Assembly (NCBI RefSeq): GCF_020194175.1
Contig: NZ_JADYVX010000030.1
Location: 39,785-103,784, forward strand
Direction: 5' to 3'
Length of the DNA: 64,000 nucleotides
Source of the DNA: Bradyrhizobium sp. BRP22
GTDB lineage: Bacteria > Pseudomonadota > Alphaproteobacteria > Rhizobiales > Xanthobacteraceae
The notes below the pieces were generated by a model. That model made no database searches. It was not told the origin of the DNA and saw only the letters and a program-made list of their open reading frames with translations. Position 1 is the stretch's first letter. Each line of letters starts with the position of its first letter. Position numbers and translations under genes: made by a program. Shown here piece by piece: positions 17,420 through 25,834 of the stretch.

Positions 17420-18322
17420 CCAGAAGCGCTAACGTCGGCAGCTAACAGATTCATGACAGTCCGCGGCCTGATTTCGTCGATAACCCAGCAGGAGGACCTG
17501 AATTTCCTGCTGACCAACCGCATCCCGCGGGCGGCCGTGACCCGCTTCATGGGCTGGTTCTCCAAAATCGAGAACCCGATCGTGCGCGACCTCTCGATCG
17601 CCTGCTGGCGGCTGTTCTCCGACCTCGACCTGTCGGAGGCCAAGAAGACCGAATTCAAGAGCCTGCACGATTGTTTCACGCGCGAGCTCCGCCCCGGCCT
17701 GCGCCCGTTCGATCCGGACCCCGCCGTCATTGCCAGCCCGTCGGACGCCATCATTGGGGCGCATGGCCGGATCGAGGACACCAAACTGTTCCAGATCAAG
17801 GGCGCGCCCTACGCGCTGCTCGACCTGCTCGGCGATCCCGCTCTGGTCGAGCGGCACCGCAACGGCCGCTTCATCACCTTGCGGCTGACCTCGAGCATGT
17901 ATCACCGGTTCCACGCGCCGGCAGACTGCCGGATCGAGAAGGTCACCTTCATTCATGGCGATGTCTGGAACGTCAATCCGATCGCGCTGAAGCGGGTGGA
18001 GCGCCTGTTCTGCAAGAACGAGCGCGCGGTGCTGCAGGCGCGTCTTGCAACCGGCGAGCCGCTGACGCTGGTGCCGGTCGCCGCGATCCTGGTCGCAAGC
18101 ATCCGGCTGCACTTCCTCAATCGCACGCTGAATGCGCAGACCAGGGGCCCGGTCACTTTCCCCTGCGACGCCAGCGCGACGAAAGGCGACGAACTCGGCT
18201 GGTTCGAGCACGGCTCAACCATCATCGTGCTCACTCCCGATCGTTTCGAGTTTTGCGAAAATGTCGCCGATGGCGCCCGCATCCGTGCCGGCGAGCCGCT
18301 GTTCAGAAAGCCTGCAGCGTAG
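17417..18322 (+). CDS. psd: Phosphatidylserine decarboxylase family protein
   Basis: The 301-residue proenzyme belongs to the pyruvoyl-dependent phosphatidylserine decarboxylases, which make phosphatidylethanolamine at the inner membrane. The self-processing motif is GWFEHGSTIIVLTP, where cleavage before Ser267 would create the pyruvoyl group; most bacterial type I enzymes have LGST here. The catalytic His pair is in SSMYHRFHAPADC, and the downstream GDVWNVNP segment matches the family. The start at 17417 is chosen on a GGAAGGGA ribosome site. Bradyrhizobium usually has a separate shorter Psd beside the phosphatidylserine synthase gene, so this may be a paralogue acting on a related lipid. 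It is divergent from an aminotransferase with overlapping starts. Confidence 0.87.
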   Translation: MPEALTSAANRFMTVRGLISSITQQEDLNFLLTNRIPRAAVTRFMGWFSKIENPIVRDLSIACWRLFSDLDLSEAKKTEFKSLHDCFTRELRPGLRPFDPDPAVIASPSDAIIGAHGRIEDTKLFQIKGAPYALLDLLGDPALVERHRNGRFITLRLTSSMYHRFHAPADCRIEKVTFIHGDVWNVNPIALKRVERLFCKNERAVLQARLATGEPLTLVPVAAILVASIRLHFLNRTLNAQTRGPVTFPCDASATKGDELGWFEHGSTIIVLTPDRFEFCENVADGARIRAGEPLFRKPAA

Positions 18323-18341
18323 AGCCACGCGACCACTCTCT

Positions 18342-18438
18342 GTCCTCATGGTGAGGAGCGCCGCAGGCGCGTCTCGAACCATGAGGCCCGGCCGGTGGCC
18401 TCATCCCTCGAGACGCGTTTTGCGCTCCTCGGGATGGG
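18342..18438. repeat. Intergenic inverted repeat, family C, copy 2
   Basis: TCCTCATGGTGAGGAGCGCC at the left and GCGCTCCTCGGGATGGGA at the right share the family C pattern with copy 1. Inner segments are GTCTCGAACCATGAGGCC and GGCCTCATCCCTCGAGACGC. It starts 20 bases after the decarboxylase stop. Confidence 0.8.
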
Positions 18439-18553
18439 AAGAAACAGCTTCGCCCGCGGAGGCAAACTCCTCGCGCTCCAATCTCGATTTTGCCGCTGGA
18501 AGCTCCTATATCGTCCCGATACGATTCGGCATTCGAGCAATTCGGGAACAGAG

Positions 18554-19288
18554 ATGGCGCGGGCGCCTGTTCTGGCGGCGGGAGGCATTGTGCTGCGGCG
18601 GCAAGCGACGCCGCTGATTGCGGTCGTGCGCCTGCGCAAGCGGAACGAATGGGTGCTGCCCAAAGGCAAGCTCGACGATGGCGAGACGCCGCGCGCGGCC
18701 GCCGAGCGCGAGGTGCTGGAGGAGACCGGGCACGAGGTGTCCGTGCACGAATTCCTGGGCACGCTGGTCTATGACTCCGGCGGCCGCTGCAAGGTCGTGC
18801 ACTATTGGCGCATGGAAGCGGGCGACGAGCCGGCTTACGAGTTGATGTACGACATCAAGGCGGTCGACTGGTTGCCGCTCGAAGATGCGCTCGATCGTCT
18901 GTCGCGCGAACATGAGCGTGCGTTCCTGGAAAATGTCGGCCCAATTGCTCTGAAGGCTGCGGCCCTCGACGGAGCCGCGCGGCGAAAGGCGGCCAAGCCG
19001 GCAACGCGGCGGCCCCGTCGCACGGTCGCGCCACCGCCTTCGGTCAGCGAACCGGATACCGTGCCCGCGCAGTTCGATGCGCAGGTCACGCAGGAGGAGC
19101 CGCGCTCTACCACCGAGGCGGCGGAGCCCGCGATATCAGCTCCTGCTGCGGCGGAGAGCCAGATCCCGCCGTCGTTTGCGTCTGACATCGAGCCAGTCGT
19201 CATCGATGCGGTGCCGATGCGGCCGTCACATGCGTCGCGCAGAAACCTGATCCAGCGCGTCAGGGACTGGCTCCGCCGCGCGGCCTGA
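18554..19288 (+). CDS. Nudix hydrolase with Pro/Ala-rich tail
   Basis: The 244-residue protein has a Nudix domain in residues 1-140 with a complete Nudix box (residues 38-60: Gly38, Glu44, then REVLEETG). It therefore binds a divalent metal and cleaves a nucleoside diphosphate linked to another group. The opening APVLAAGGIVLRR and the segment EWVLPKGKLDDGE resemble diadenosine polyphosphate or MutT-like hydrolases. Residues from about 145 form a low-complexity Pro/Ala/Glu tail ending in the basic helix NLIQRVRDWLRRAA, which could bind a membrane or nucleic acid. That tail is not part of the usual family. The ATG at 18554 has an adequate upstream purine stretch. The substrate is unknown. Confidence 0.88.
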   Translation: MARAPVLAAGGIVLRRQATPLIAVVRLRKRNEWVLPKGKLDDGETPRAAAEREVLEETGHEVSVHEFLGTLVYDSGGRCKVVHYWRMEAGDEPAYELMYDIKAVDWLPLEDALDRLSREHERAFLENVGPIALKAAALDGAARRKAAKPATRRPRRTVAPPPSVSEPDTVPAQFDAQVTQEEPRSTTEAAEPAISAPAAAESQIPPSFASDIEPVVIDAVPMRPSHASRRNLIQRVRDWLRRAA

Positions 19289-19342
19289 ACGCCGTGCACT
19301 CGCTCACCTCTCCCCAAACGGGGTACCGCGGCGTTGCCACGT

Positions 19343-19423
19343 CGTCATTGCGAAGCGCAAGCGAAGCAATCCACTCTTCCACTTGCGTAGGGGGTGGATT
19401 GCTTCGGGGCGCTCGCAATGACG
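19343..19423. repeat. Intergenic inverted repeat, family B, copy 1
   Basis: CGTCATTGCGAAGCGCAAGC followed by GAAGCAATCCAC pairs with GTGGATTGCTTC followed by GGGGCGCTCGCAATGACG. It lies in the convergent gap between the Nudix and DUF2147 genes, 13 bases from the DUF2147 stop. Confidence 0.85.
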
Positions 19424-19436
19424 ATGTGGGTAACGA

Positions 19437-20168
19437 TCAGCTCACGCGCTTCCAGGTCTGGCCGCCGCAGAACATGCCGCCGAAGGCGCAGCCCTGGACG
19501 CGCAGCGCGTTCGCACCCTTCATCGCGATCGCCGAGTCGTAGTTGCGGCCACTATCGGGATCGCGGATGCGTCCGGTCCACTTCGCGCCTTCCGGCCTCA
19601 TGTTGATCAGGATGCGCTCGCCGGTGTTCACGGCGTAGCCGCACAGGTTCTGCCCGCACTGCTCGATGCGGACATTGCCCTTGTTCTCTTCGGTCGCCCA
19701 GATGCCGACCGGCGAGGTCGGTGCCGGTGCGGCGGCAACGGGCGCAGGTGCAGCCATGACCGGAGCCGGAGCGGGGACGGGCGTCGGCTGGTCGGACCCG
19801 ACGGAAGGCGGGGGCGTAACGGTCGCGACTGTTGTGGCCGGCGCCGCCGCTCCCGGCGTGGGGGCCGTGGCGACCACGGGCGCGGCCGGCGCAGGCGCGG
19901 GAGCGGTCGCCTGGACCGGAGCGGGCGCTGGCGTCGTTTCGGCCACGTCGTCATCATCGTCCTTCTTGGCGCCAAAACTTTTGAGATCGATGTTGCCGAG
20001 AGAGCCCTTGAGGCCCGGCGCCGTGATCTTGATGCAGGACAGCGAGTCGCAATTGCGCGGCGCCTCGATGTGAATGCGTTCGCCGTTGATCTGGAAGGTG
20101 ACGCCATTGCCGGCATGGGCGGCGGTGGTGGCCATCAGCAGCGCGGCGATCGTAACGAGCTTCTTCAT
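19437..20168 (-). CDS. Secreted DUF2147-domain protein
   Basis: The 243-residue protein has a clear Sec signal peptide (MKKLVTIAALLMATTAAHA). A short N-terminal domain with two Cys (NCDSLSCI) follows, then a long Ala/Pro/Thr-rich linker (about residues 75-160). The C-terminal domain starts at SPVGIWATEENKGNVRI and contains CGQNLCGYAV, the DUF2147 pattern, a beta-barrel-like domain of unknown function found in envelope proteins. It should be periplasmic. The ATG at 20168 has a perfect AAGGAGG ribosome site. A CRP-like palindrome lies 73 bases upstream. Confidence 0.85.
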   Translation of the reverse strand: MKKLVTIAALLMATTAAHAGNGVTFQINGERIHIEAPRNCDSLSCIKITAPGLKGSLGNIDLKSFGAKKDDDDDVAETTPAPAPVQATAPAPAPAAPVVATAPTPGAAAPATTVATVTPPPSVGSDQPTPVPAPAPVMAAPAPVAAAPAPTSPVGIWATEENKGNVRIEQCGQNLCGYAVNTGERILINMRPEGAKWTGRIRDPDSGRNYDSAIAMKGANALRVQGCAFGGMFCGGQTWKRVS

Positions 20169-20483
20169 GAGAGCCTCCTTGGGGCGGCGAGCGCGGTGAA
20201 CCGAACGTGCCTGCACCCTATGATCTGCGCCAACCGGCCTCTGTGATTGGTGTCACAGAACGGTCGTACGCGCAGCGCTGTTCGTCAGCTTGCTGCGTTA
20301 CAAGGCGAGGCTGCACGCCTTCTATTACGGGGCGTTCATGTTTTGCCTGCGCCATGCATGGCTGGCCCCACGTCTCGCCATCTTCAGTCTGGCCGCGCCC
20401 GTGGCACAATGTCGCAGATTTGAAGGCGCGCGGTCCTTCGCCGTACGCCGGAATAACGACGACGCACATACGAATAATCAGAC
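20169..20483. other. Divergent intergenic region, 315 bases
   Basis: This gap separates the DUF2147 gene from the unknown gene at 20484. It holds the ribosome site of the former, the CTGTGA-N6-TCACAG palindrome at 20241-20258 and otherwise nothing I can identify. Confidence 0.5.
20241..20258. promoter_or_regulatory. CRP/FNR-type palindrome CTGTGA-N6-TCACAG
   Basis: The two six-base arms are perfectly complementary and separated by TTGGTG, matching the consensus bound by CRP-family regulators (TGTGA-N6-TCACA). The site lies 73 bases upstream of the DUF2147 start on the minus strand. Which CRP-family protein, if any, uses it is unknown. Confidence 0.5.
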
Positions 20484-21197
20484 GTGCCAGATTCCGCTCC
20501 TTCGCAGACATTGACCTTCCGCTGCCCCGCGGAATTGTACGGGGTGCTGCCCCCGCCGACCCGCGCCTCGCTCGGCCTGCCGGACTGGCTGAAGACAATG
20601 CCGGGACAGGCATTCAACGCGATCAATCTGCGCGAAGAAAACACCGTCAAGCGCTGCCCGCCTTTTATCGATGCCATGACCTCCGGCTTCCTGATCCCGC
20701 TGATGTGCGATCTCAGATTCGAGAACGGCGAGATCACCTGGGATAACGAGCTTCCGCCAGGCGGCTCTGTCAGCTTCACGCGCTCGCCGATCGGATTTCA
20801 TGATGCGAGCCAGGTGACCGGCACGCCGTTGTTCGAGGCCGATCGCTTCCTGATCAAATTCCACAATCTCTGGACGATCGAAGCGCCCGAGGGCTATGCG
20901 GTGCTGTTCACGCATCCGTTCAATCGCCACGACCTGCCGTTCACGACGCTGACGGGCATCGTCGATTGCGACCGCTATCACGACAACTGGATTCACTTTC
21001 CCGCCCACTGGCACGACGTGAATTTCTGCGGCGTGCTGCCGAAGGGCACGCCGATCGCGCAATGCATTCCGGTGAAGCGCGAGAACTGGACGGCGCACAC
21101 CGCGCCGTTCACCGAAGAAGAGACGCAGCGGGCGCACGACCTCACCAACCGCATCCAACGCGAACCGGGCTTCTACCGCCGTCAGTTGCGTGCGTGA
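20484..21197 (+). CDS. Conserved hypothetical protein, possibly DUF6065
   Basis: The 237-residue soluble protein has no signal peptide or membrane segment. It is rich in aromatic residues and His (FTHPFNRHDLPF, HFPAHWHDVNFCGVLPKG), suggesting a beta-sandwich or cupin-like scaffold with a possible metal site. I connect it loosely with DUF6065 from memory; no function is known. The GTG at 20484 begins the conserved-looking segment, and no convincing ribosome site precedes it. The gene is monocistronic, followed by a 273-base gap to the next operon. Confidence 0.65.
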   Translation: MPDSAPSQTLTFRCPAELYGVLPPPTRASLGLPDWLKTMPGQAFNAINLREENTVKRCPPFIDAMTSGFLIPLMCDLRFENGEITWDNELPPGGSVSFTRSPIGFHDASQVTGTPLFEADRFLIKFHNLWTIEAPEGYAVLFTHPFNRHDLPFTTLTGIVDCDRYHDNWIHFPAHWHDVNFCGVLPKGTPIAQCIPVKRENWTAHTAPFTEEETQRAHDLTNRIQREPGFYRRQLRA

Positions 21198-21470
21198 GCC
21201 CGACCCTGCTTTGCTAGCGCCGACGCAAAGCTCTTCCATCTATCCAGCCGCAGGGCGAGCTCGCACCTTGCGATTGCGAGACCAAGGCGATCTGCACTAC
21301 CGATAGAGTTGCTCGCGTTAAGATCTCTCCGCGAGCCATTCTGCTGCGGTACCGGAATGCGCTCGGCGGCGGACTTGTCAACGCCGGATCAATCTGCTCA
21401 GTATGCCCGAAATTGTGCTGCGCAACAGGCGCCGGCACCAGAGTCGATATGCAAGCGAGGAAACAAGAAA

Positions 21471-22703
21471 ATGCTCAAAATGACGAGGGTCATCTTCGTG
21501 GCCCTGCCGATGCTCAGTGGTGCAGCCTACGCGCAGGAGACCGTCAAGATCGGCTACATCGATCCTCTGTCCGGCGGCGGCGCCAGTGTCGGTGAAGGCG
21601 GGCTGAAGACATTCCAGTATCTGGCCGATGAGCTGAACGCCAAGGGCGGTATTCTGGGCCGTAAAGTCGAGATCCTGCCGCTCGACAACAAGACCAATCC
21701 GCAGGAAAGCCTGATCCAGGCCCAGAAGGCGATCGACGCAGGTGCCCATTACATCACCCAGGGCAACGGCTCCTCGGTCGGCGCGGCGCTGGAGGACTTC
21801 GTCACCAAGCACAATACGCGTAACCCCGGCAAGGAAGTGCTTTACTTCAACTACGCCGCGGTCGATCCGAGCATGACCAACGAGAAGTGCAGCTTCTGGC
21901 ACTTCCGCTGGGATGCCAACTCCGACATCAAGATGGAAGCTCTCACCAACTACATGAAGGGCAATGCCGCCATCAAGAAAGTCTACCTGATCAACCAGGA
22001 TTATTCGTTCGGCCAGTCGGTGCGGACCCAGGCGCGCAAGATGCTGGGAGAGAAGCGGCCCGATGTCCAGGTCGTCGGCGACGAGCTGCATCCGCTGCTC
22101 AAGATCACCGACTTCTCGCCCTATGTCGCCAAGATCAAGGCTTCGGGTGCCGATAGCGTGGTGACCGGCAACTGGGGACAGGATATCGCGCTGCTGCTCA
22201 AGGCGGCCGCCGATGCCGGGCTCAAGGTCAACTGGTACACCTATTATGCCGGCGGCGCCGGCGGCCCGACTGCGATCAAGCAGACCGGCCTCGATCATCA
22301 GGTGTTCCAGATCAGCGAGGGTATCCCCAATTCGGACGTCCCGGCGGCGATGGAGTTCGAGAAGGCGTTCCGCGCCAAGGTCGGCATCTCGCTGTGGTAT
22401 CCGCGCGCGGTGAACGAGATGCGCATGTTCAAGGCGGCCGCGGAAAAGGCGAACTCGCTCGACCCGGTGAAGGTCGCCGCCGCGCTCGAGGACCTGAAGT
22501 TCAACGTTCTCGATGGCGGCAGCGGCGTCATGCGCAAGGACGACCATCAGTTCTTCCAGCCGATCTATATCTCCTCGTTCGGCAGCCGCAGCGAGAAGGA
22601 GCCGTTCGACGAGGAGAACACCGGCTGGGGCTGGCGCATGGTGGCAAAGATCGACACGCCACAGACCGTGCTGCCGACCACCTGCAAGATGACGCGGCCA
22701 TGA
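21471..22703 (+). CDS. Liv-type ABC transporter substrate-binding protein (second operon)
   Basis: The 410-residue periplasmic binding protein has a signal peptide ending GAAYAQ and the mature start TVKIGYIDPLSGGGASVGEG. It retains ADELNAKGGILGRKVEI and the YLINQDYSFGQSV hinge region of amino acid or amide binders. The ATG at 21471 is preceded by a GAGGAAA ribosome site; the frame upstream lacks signal features. It heads the second complete importer operon (permeases at 22840 and 23784, ATPases at 25085 and 25834). The 136-base gap before the permease may carry a processing or attenuation point, but none is visible. Confidence 0.92.
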   Translation: MLKMTRVIFVALPMLSGAAYAQETVKIGYIDPLSGGGASVGEGGLKTFQYLADELNAKGGILGRKVEILPLDNKTNPQESLIQAQKAIDAGAHYITQGNGSSVGAALEDFVTKHNTRNPGKEVLYFNYAAVDPSMTNEKCSFWHFRWDANSDIKMEALTNYMKGNAAIKKVYLINQDYSFGQSVRTQARKMLGEKRPDVQVVGDELHPLLKITDFSPYVAKIKASGADSVVTGNWGQDIALLLKAAADAGLKVNWYTYYAGGAGGPTAIKQTGLDHQVFQISEGIPNSDVPAAMEFEKAFRAKVGISLWYPRAVNEMRMFKAAAEKANSLDPVKVAAALEDLKFNVLDGGSGVMRKDDHQFFQPIYISSFGSRSEKEPFDEENTGWGWRMVAKIDTPQTVLPTTCKMTRP

Positions 22704-22839
22704 TGCGCGCGGCGTCCGTCCCGTTCCGGATCGCCGGAGCGGGACGGACGGTTGCGTTGCTCGCTGTGATGCCGGAGTGGATGGATACTTTCAGGTCTCT
22801 GCCCAGCGATCGCTTGGGGCAGACACTAGTGGATGAACC

Positions 22840-23787
22840 GTGCTCGAGTTGATCGTGATTTCTACGCTCAATGGCGTCCTGTTCGGGATGCTGTTGTTCC
22901 TTCTGTCCAGCGGCCTCACCGTGATCTTCAGCATGATGGGCGTGCTCAATTTCGCCCATGCCAGCTTCTACATGCTGGGCGCGTTCTTCGGCTATCAGCT
23001 CACCAAGTGGATCGGGTTTTGGCCGGCGCTGGTGCTCGCGCCATTGCTCGTGGGTGCCGTCGGCATGGCGGTCGAGCGTTACGGCCTGCGCAACACCCAC
23101 AAGCACGGACACGTCGCCGAATTGCTGCTGACGTTCGGGCTCGCCTTTGCCATCGAGGAAGTCGTCTCGATGATCTGGGGCAAGAGCCCGGTGGACTATC
23201 GGGTGCCGGCGGCGCTGGACTTTCCGGCCTTCACGGTTTTCTCCACCAACTATCCTGCGTACAAGATTTTCATGCTGGCGATCTCGGGGTTGATCTTCGT
23301 TGCGCTTTTGATTGCGCTCAAGCGCACCCGGGTCGGACTCATCGTACAGGCGGCGCTGACCCACCCCCACATGGTCGGGCATCTCGGCCATAATGTCGGG
23401 CGGGTGTTCATGCTGGTGTTCGGCGTCGGCAGCGCGCTTGCCGGTCTCGCCGGCGTCATCGCCGGTCCGGCGTTGGTGACGCAATCCGACATGGCCGCCT
23501 TGCTCGGCCCGATCCTGTTCGTCGTCATCGTGTTCGGCGGCCTCGGCTCGTTGCCGGGCGCATTCATCGCCTCGCTCTTCATCGGGCTGGTGCAGACCTT
23601 TGCTGTCGCGCTGAACGGCTCGCTCGCCAGCGCGTTCGGCCCGCTGGATCCCGGCACCGGGCCCTCGGTCCTCACCGACATCTGGAATGTCACGATCGCC
23701 CAGATCGCGCCGGTTCTGCCCTATGTGCTGCTGGTGGTCATCCTGATCGTCCGTCCCATGGGCCTGCTCGGCACACGCGAAACATGA
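22840..23787 (+). CDS. livH: Liv-type ABC transporter permease (LivH family, second operon)
   Basis: The 315-residue inner membrane permease has about eight hydrophobic segments. The LivH marker LTVIFSMMGVLNFAHASFYML lies near residue 27 and the coupling loop VVIVFGGLGSLPGAFIASL near residue 230. It carries an extra extracytoplasmic stretch near residue 280 (SLASAFGPLDPGTGPSVL) that the first operon's LivH lacks. The GTG start follows no strong ribosome site. Its TGA overlaps the next ATG. Confidence 0.92.
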   Translation: MLELIVISTLNGVLFGMLLFLLSSGLTVIFSMMGVLNFAHASFYMLGAFFGYQLTKWIGFWPALVLAPLLVGAVGMAVERYGLRNTHKHGHVAELLLTFGLAFAIEEVVSMIWGKSPVDYRVPAALDFPAFTVFSTNYPAYKIFMLAISGLIFVALLIALKRTRVGLIVQAALTHPHMVGHLGHNVGRVFMLVFGVGSALAGLAGVIAGPALVTQSDMAALLGPILFVVIVFGGLGSLPGAFIASLFIGLVQTFAVALNGSLASAFGPLDPGTGPSVLTDIWNVTIAQIAPVLPYVLLVVILIVRPMGLLGTRET

Positions 23788-25088
23788 CCAGCACCGTCAC
23801 CTCTGCGTCTGATATCGCCGCGAAGCCGTCCGGCCAGAACCTGCGCTTCTACGGCCTGTGGGTGGTCGCGGCGATCGCGCTCGTCGCATTGCCCCTGATC
23901 TTCTCCTCGGGGGGCTCGCTCACTTCCTTCAGCCTGATCGGCATCGCGATCATCTTCGCGCTGTCCTACAACATTCTGCTTGGCGAGACCGGGCTGTTGT
24001 CGTTCGGCCATGCGGTGCATTACGGGCTCGGCGGCTTTGCCGCCGTCCATGTCATGAATGCGGTCACGGCGCATGGTTGGCCGATTCCGCTGCCGCTCAT
24101 TCCACTGCTCGGCGGCATCGGCGGGCTCGTCTTCGCACTCCTGATCGGCTGGGTGATGACCCGGCGCGCCGGCACGGTGTTCGCGATGATCTCGCTCGGC
24201 ATCGGCGAACTGGTCGCATCCTCGTCGCTGATCCTGCGCAGCGTGTTCGGCGGCGAATCCGGCATCAGCACCGATCGCACGGCTTTGCCGCACATTTTCG
24301 GCTGGACCTTCGGGCCGCAAATTCAGGTCTATTATCTGATCGCGTTCTGGGTGCTGGTCTCGGCAATCGCAATGTACGCGCTCACCCGCACGCCGCTCGG
24401 GCGCATCTGCAACGCGGTCCGCGACAACCCTGGGCGGGTCGAGTTCATCGGCTACGATCCTCACGTCGTCCGCTATCTCGCCTATTGTTTTGCCGGCTTC
24501 TTTGCCGGCATCGCCGGCGGTCTTGCGGCCATCAATTTCGAGATCGCCAACTCCGCCTATCTCGGCGCAGTGCAGTCCGGCATGGTGCTGTTTGCGACCT
24601 TCATCGGCGGCGCGTCCTACTTCTTCGGTCCGATCCTGGGCGCCATTCTCGTCACCTATCTGCAACTCGGGCTGACCAGCGTGACCAGCGTGTGGCAGCT
24701 CTATTTCGGCATCATCTTCATCGGCATCGTGATGTTCGCGCCGGGCGGCATTGCCGGCCTCGTGATGATGCACCGGCCGCTGATCCGCGCCAGGACGCTC
24801 GGCATGGTGATCCCGTCCTATCTCGTCGCAGCGCTGCCGACGCTGGCGCTGGCCTGCGGTGTCATTCTCGTGATCGAGACGGTGGCGCGCTACGCGGTAA
24901 CCGGAGGTGAGGGCAACATTGTCAAACTGCTCGGCATTCCCTTCAACACGACCGCGCCCGCGACCTGGGCCATTGCGGCCGTGCTGGTCATCGGCGGCTT
25001 CATTGTCGCCCGCATCACCTGGCGGCGCATCGCCGGGGCCTGGGACCGCGCCGCCGGCATCGCCCGTGACCGGGGGTATCTCGCGTGA
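23784..25088 (+). CDS. livM: Liv-type ABC transporter permease (LivM family, second operon), extended
   Basis: The 434-residue protein has the LivM core in residues 20-330, with ALSYNILLGETGLLSFGHAV and the coupling loop ATFIGGASYFFGPILGAIL. The family is usually 300-360 residues; here about 100 extra residues follow, containing two more hydrophobic segments (about 345-370 and 395-415) and a basic tail. The extension may be a regulatory or assembly module. The start overlaps the livH stop by four bases, and the stop overlaps the GTG of the ATPase gene. The family is firm and the tail is unexplained. Confidence 0.92.
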   Translation: MTSTVTSASDIAAKPSGQNLRFYGLWVVAAIALVALPLIFSSGGSLTSFSLIGIAIIFALSYNILLGETGLLSFGHAVHYGLGGFAAVHVMNAVTAHGWPIPLPLIPLLGGIGGLVFALLIGWVMTRRAGTVFAMISLGIGELVASSSLILRSVFGGESGISTDRTALPHIFGWTFGPQIQVYYLIAFWVLVSAIAMYALTRTPLGRICNAVRDNPGRVEFIGYDPHVVRYLAYCFAGFFAGIAGGLAAINFEIANSAYLGAVQSGMVLFATFIGGASYFFGPILGAILVTYLQLGLTSVTSVWQLYFGIIFIGIVMFAPGGIAGLVMMHRPLIRARTLGMVIPSYLVAALPTLALACGVILVIETVARYAVTGGEGNIVKLLGIPFNTTAPATWAIAAVLVIGGFIVARITWRRIAGAWDRAAGIARDRGYLA

Positions 25089-25834
25089 CGTCAGCCATCG
25101 AAGTTCGTGCCGTCGAAAAGCACTTCGGCAATGTGAGCATCATCAAGGACCTCAATCTGAGCGTCTCGAAAGGTGAACGCCACGCGATCATCGGCCCCAA
25201 CGGGGCCGGCAAGTCGACGACGTTCAACCTGATCAGCGGCTACATCAAGCCGAGTTCGGGTGAGATCCGGCTGAATGGCGACGTCATCTCGGGGTTGCGG
25301 CCGTTCGAAATCAACCGGCGCGGCCTGTCGCGCTCGTTCCAGGTGACCAACGTGTTCGCCCGCATGACCGTGTGGGAGAATGTGCGCTGCGCCGTGCTCT
25401 GGGCCACCGGCCATCGCTATGCGTTCTGGAAGAACGTCGATGACCTGCCGGAGGTGCGCCGGCGCACCGCCGAGATCCTGGACGATATTCACCTCAGCCA
25501 CCGCCGCGACGTGCCGGCGGGACTTCTCACCTATGCCGAACAGCGCGAACTTGAGATCGGCATCACCATCGCCGGCGGCGCCAACGTCATCATGCTGGAC
25601 GAGCCGACCGCGGGCATGAGCCACGCGGAAACGGAACGCGCCGTCGCCCTGATCCGTCGCCTGACCGAGGGCCGCACGCTCGTGATCGTCGAACACGACA
25701 TGAGCGTGGTGTTCGGCCTTGCCGACCGCATCTCGGTTCTGGTCTACGGCCACATCATCGCCTCCGGCACGCCCGAGGAGATCCGGGCGAATCCGAAGGT
25801 CAAGGAAGCCTATCTCGGCGAAGAGGCGCATTGA
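25085..25834 (+). CDS. livG: Liv-type ABC transporter ATP-binding protein (LivG family, second operon)
   Basis: The 249-residue ATPase has Walker A GPNGAGKST at residues 37-45, the LivG segment GLSRSFQVTNVFARMT, the relaxed signature LTYAEQRELEIGI and Walker B NVIMLDEPTAGMS. The GTG start overlaps the livM stop (GTGA). It should pair with the LivF-type ATPase encoded next, whose Walker A is altered. If that partner is weak in hydrolysis, this subunit would supply the active ATP site, an inference by analogy with asymmetric ABC transporters. Confidence 0.93.
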   Translation: MTSAIEVRAVEKHFGNVSIIKDLNLSVSKGERHAIIGPNGAGKSTTFNLISGYIKPSSGEIRLNGDVISGLRPFEINRRGLSRSFQVTNVFARMTVWENVRCAVLWATGHRYAFWKNVDDLPEVRRRTAEILDDIHLSHRRDVPAGLLTYAEQRELEIGITIAGGANVIMLDEPTAGMSHAETERAVALIRRLTEGRTLVIVEHDMSVVFGLADRISVLVYGHIIASGTPEEIRANPKVKEAYLGEEAH

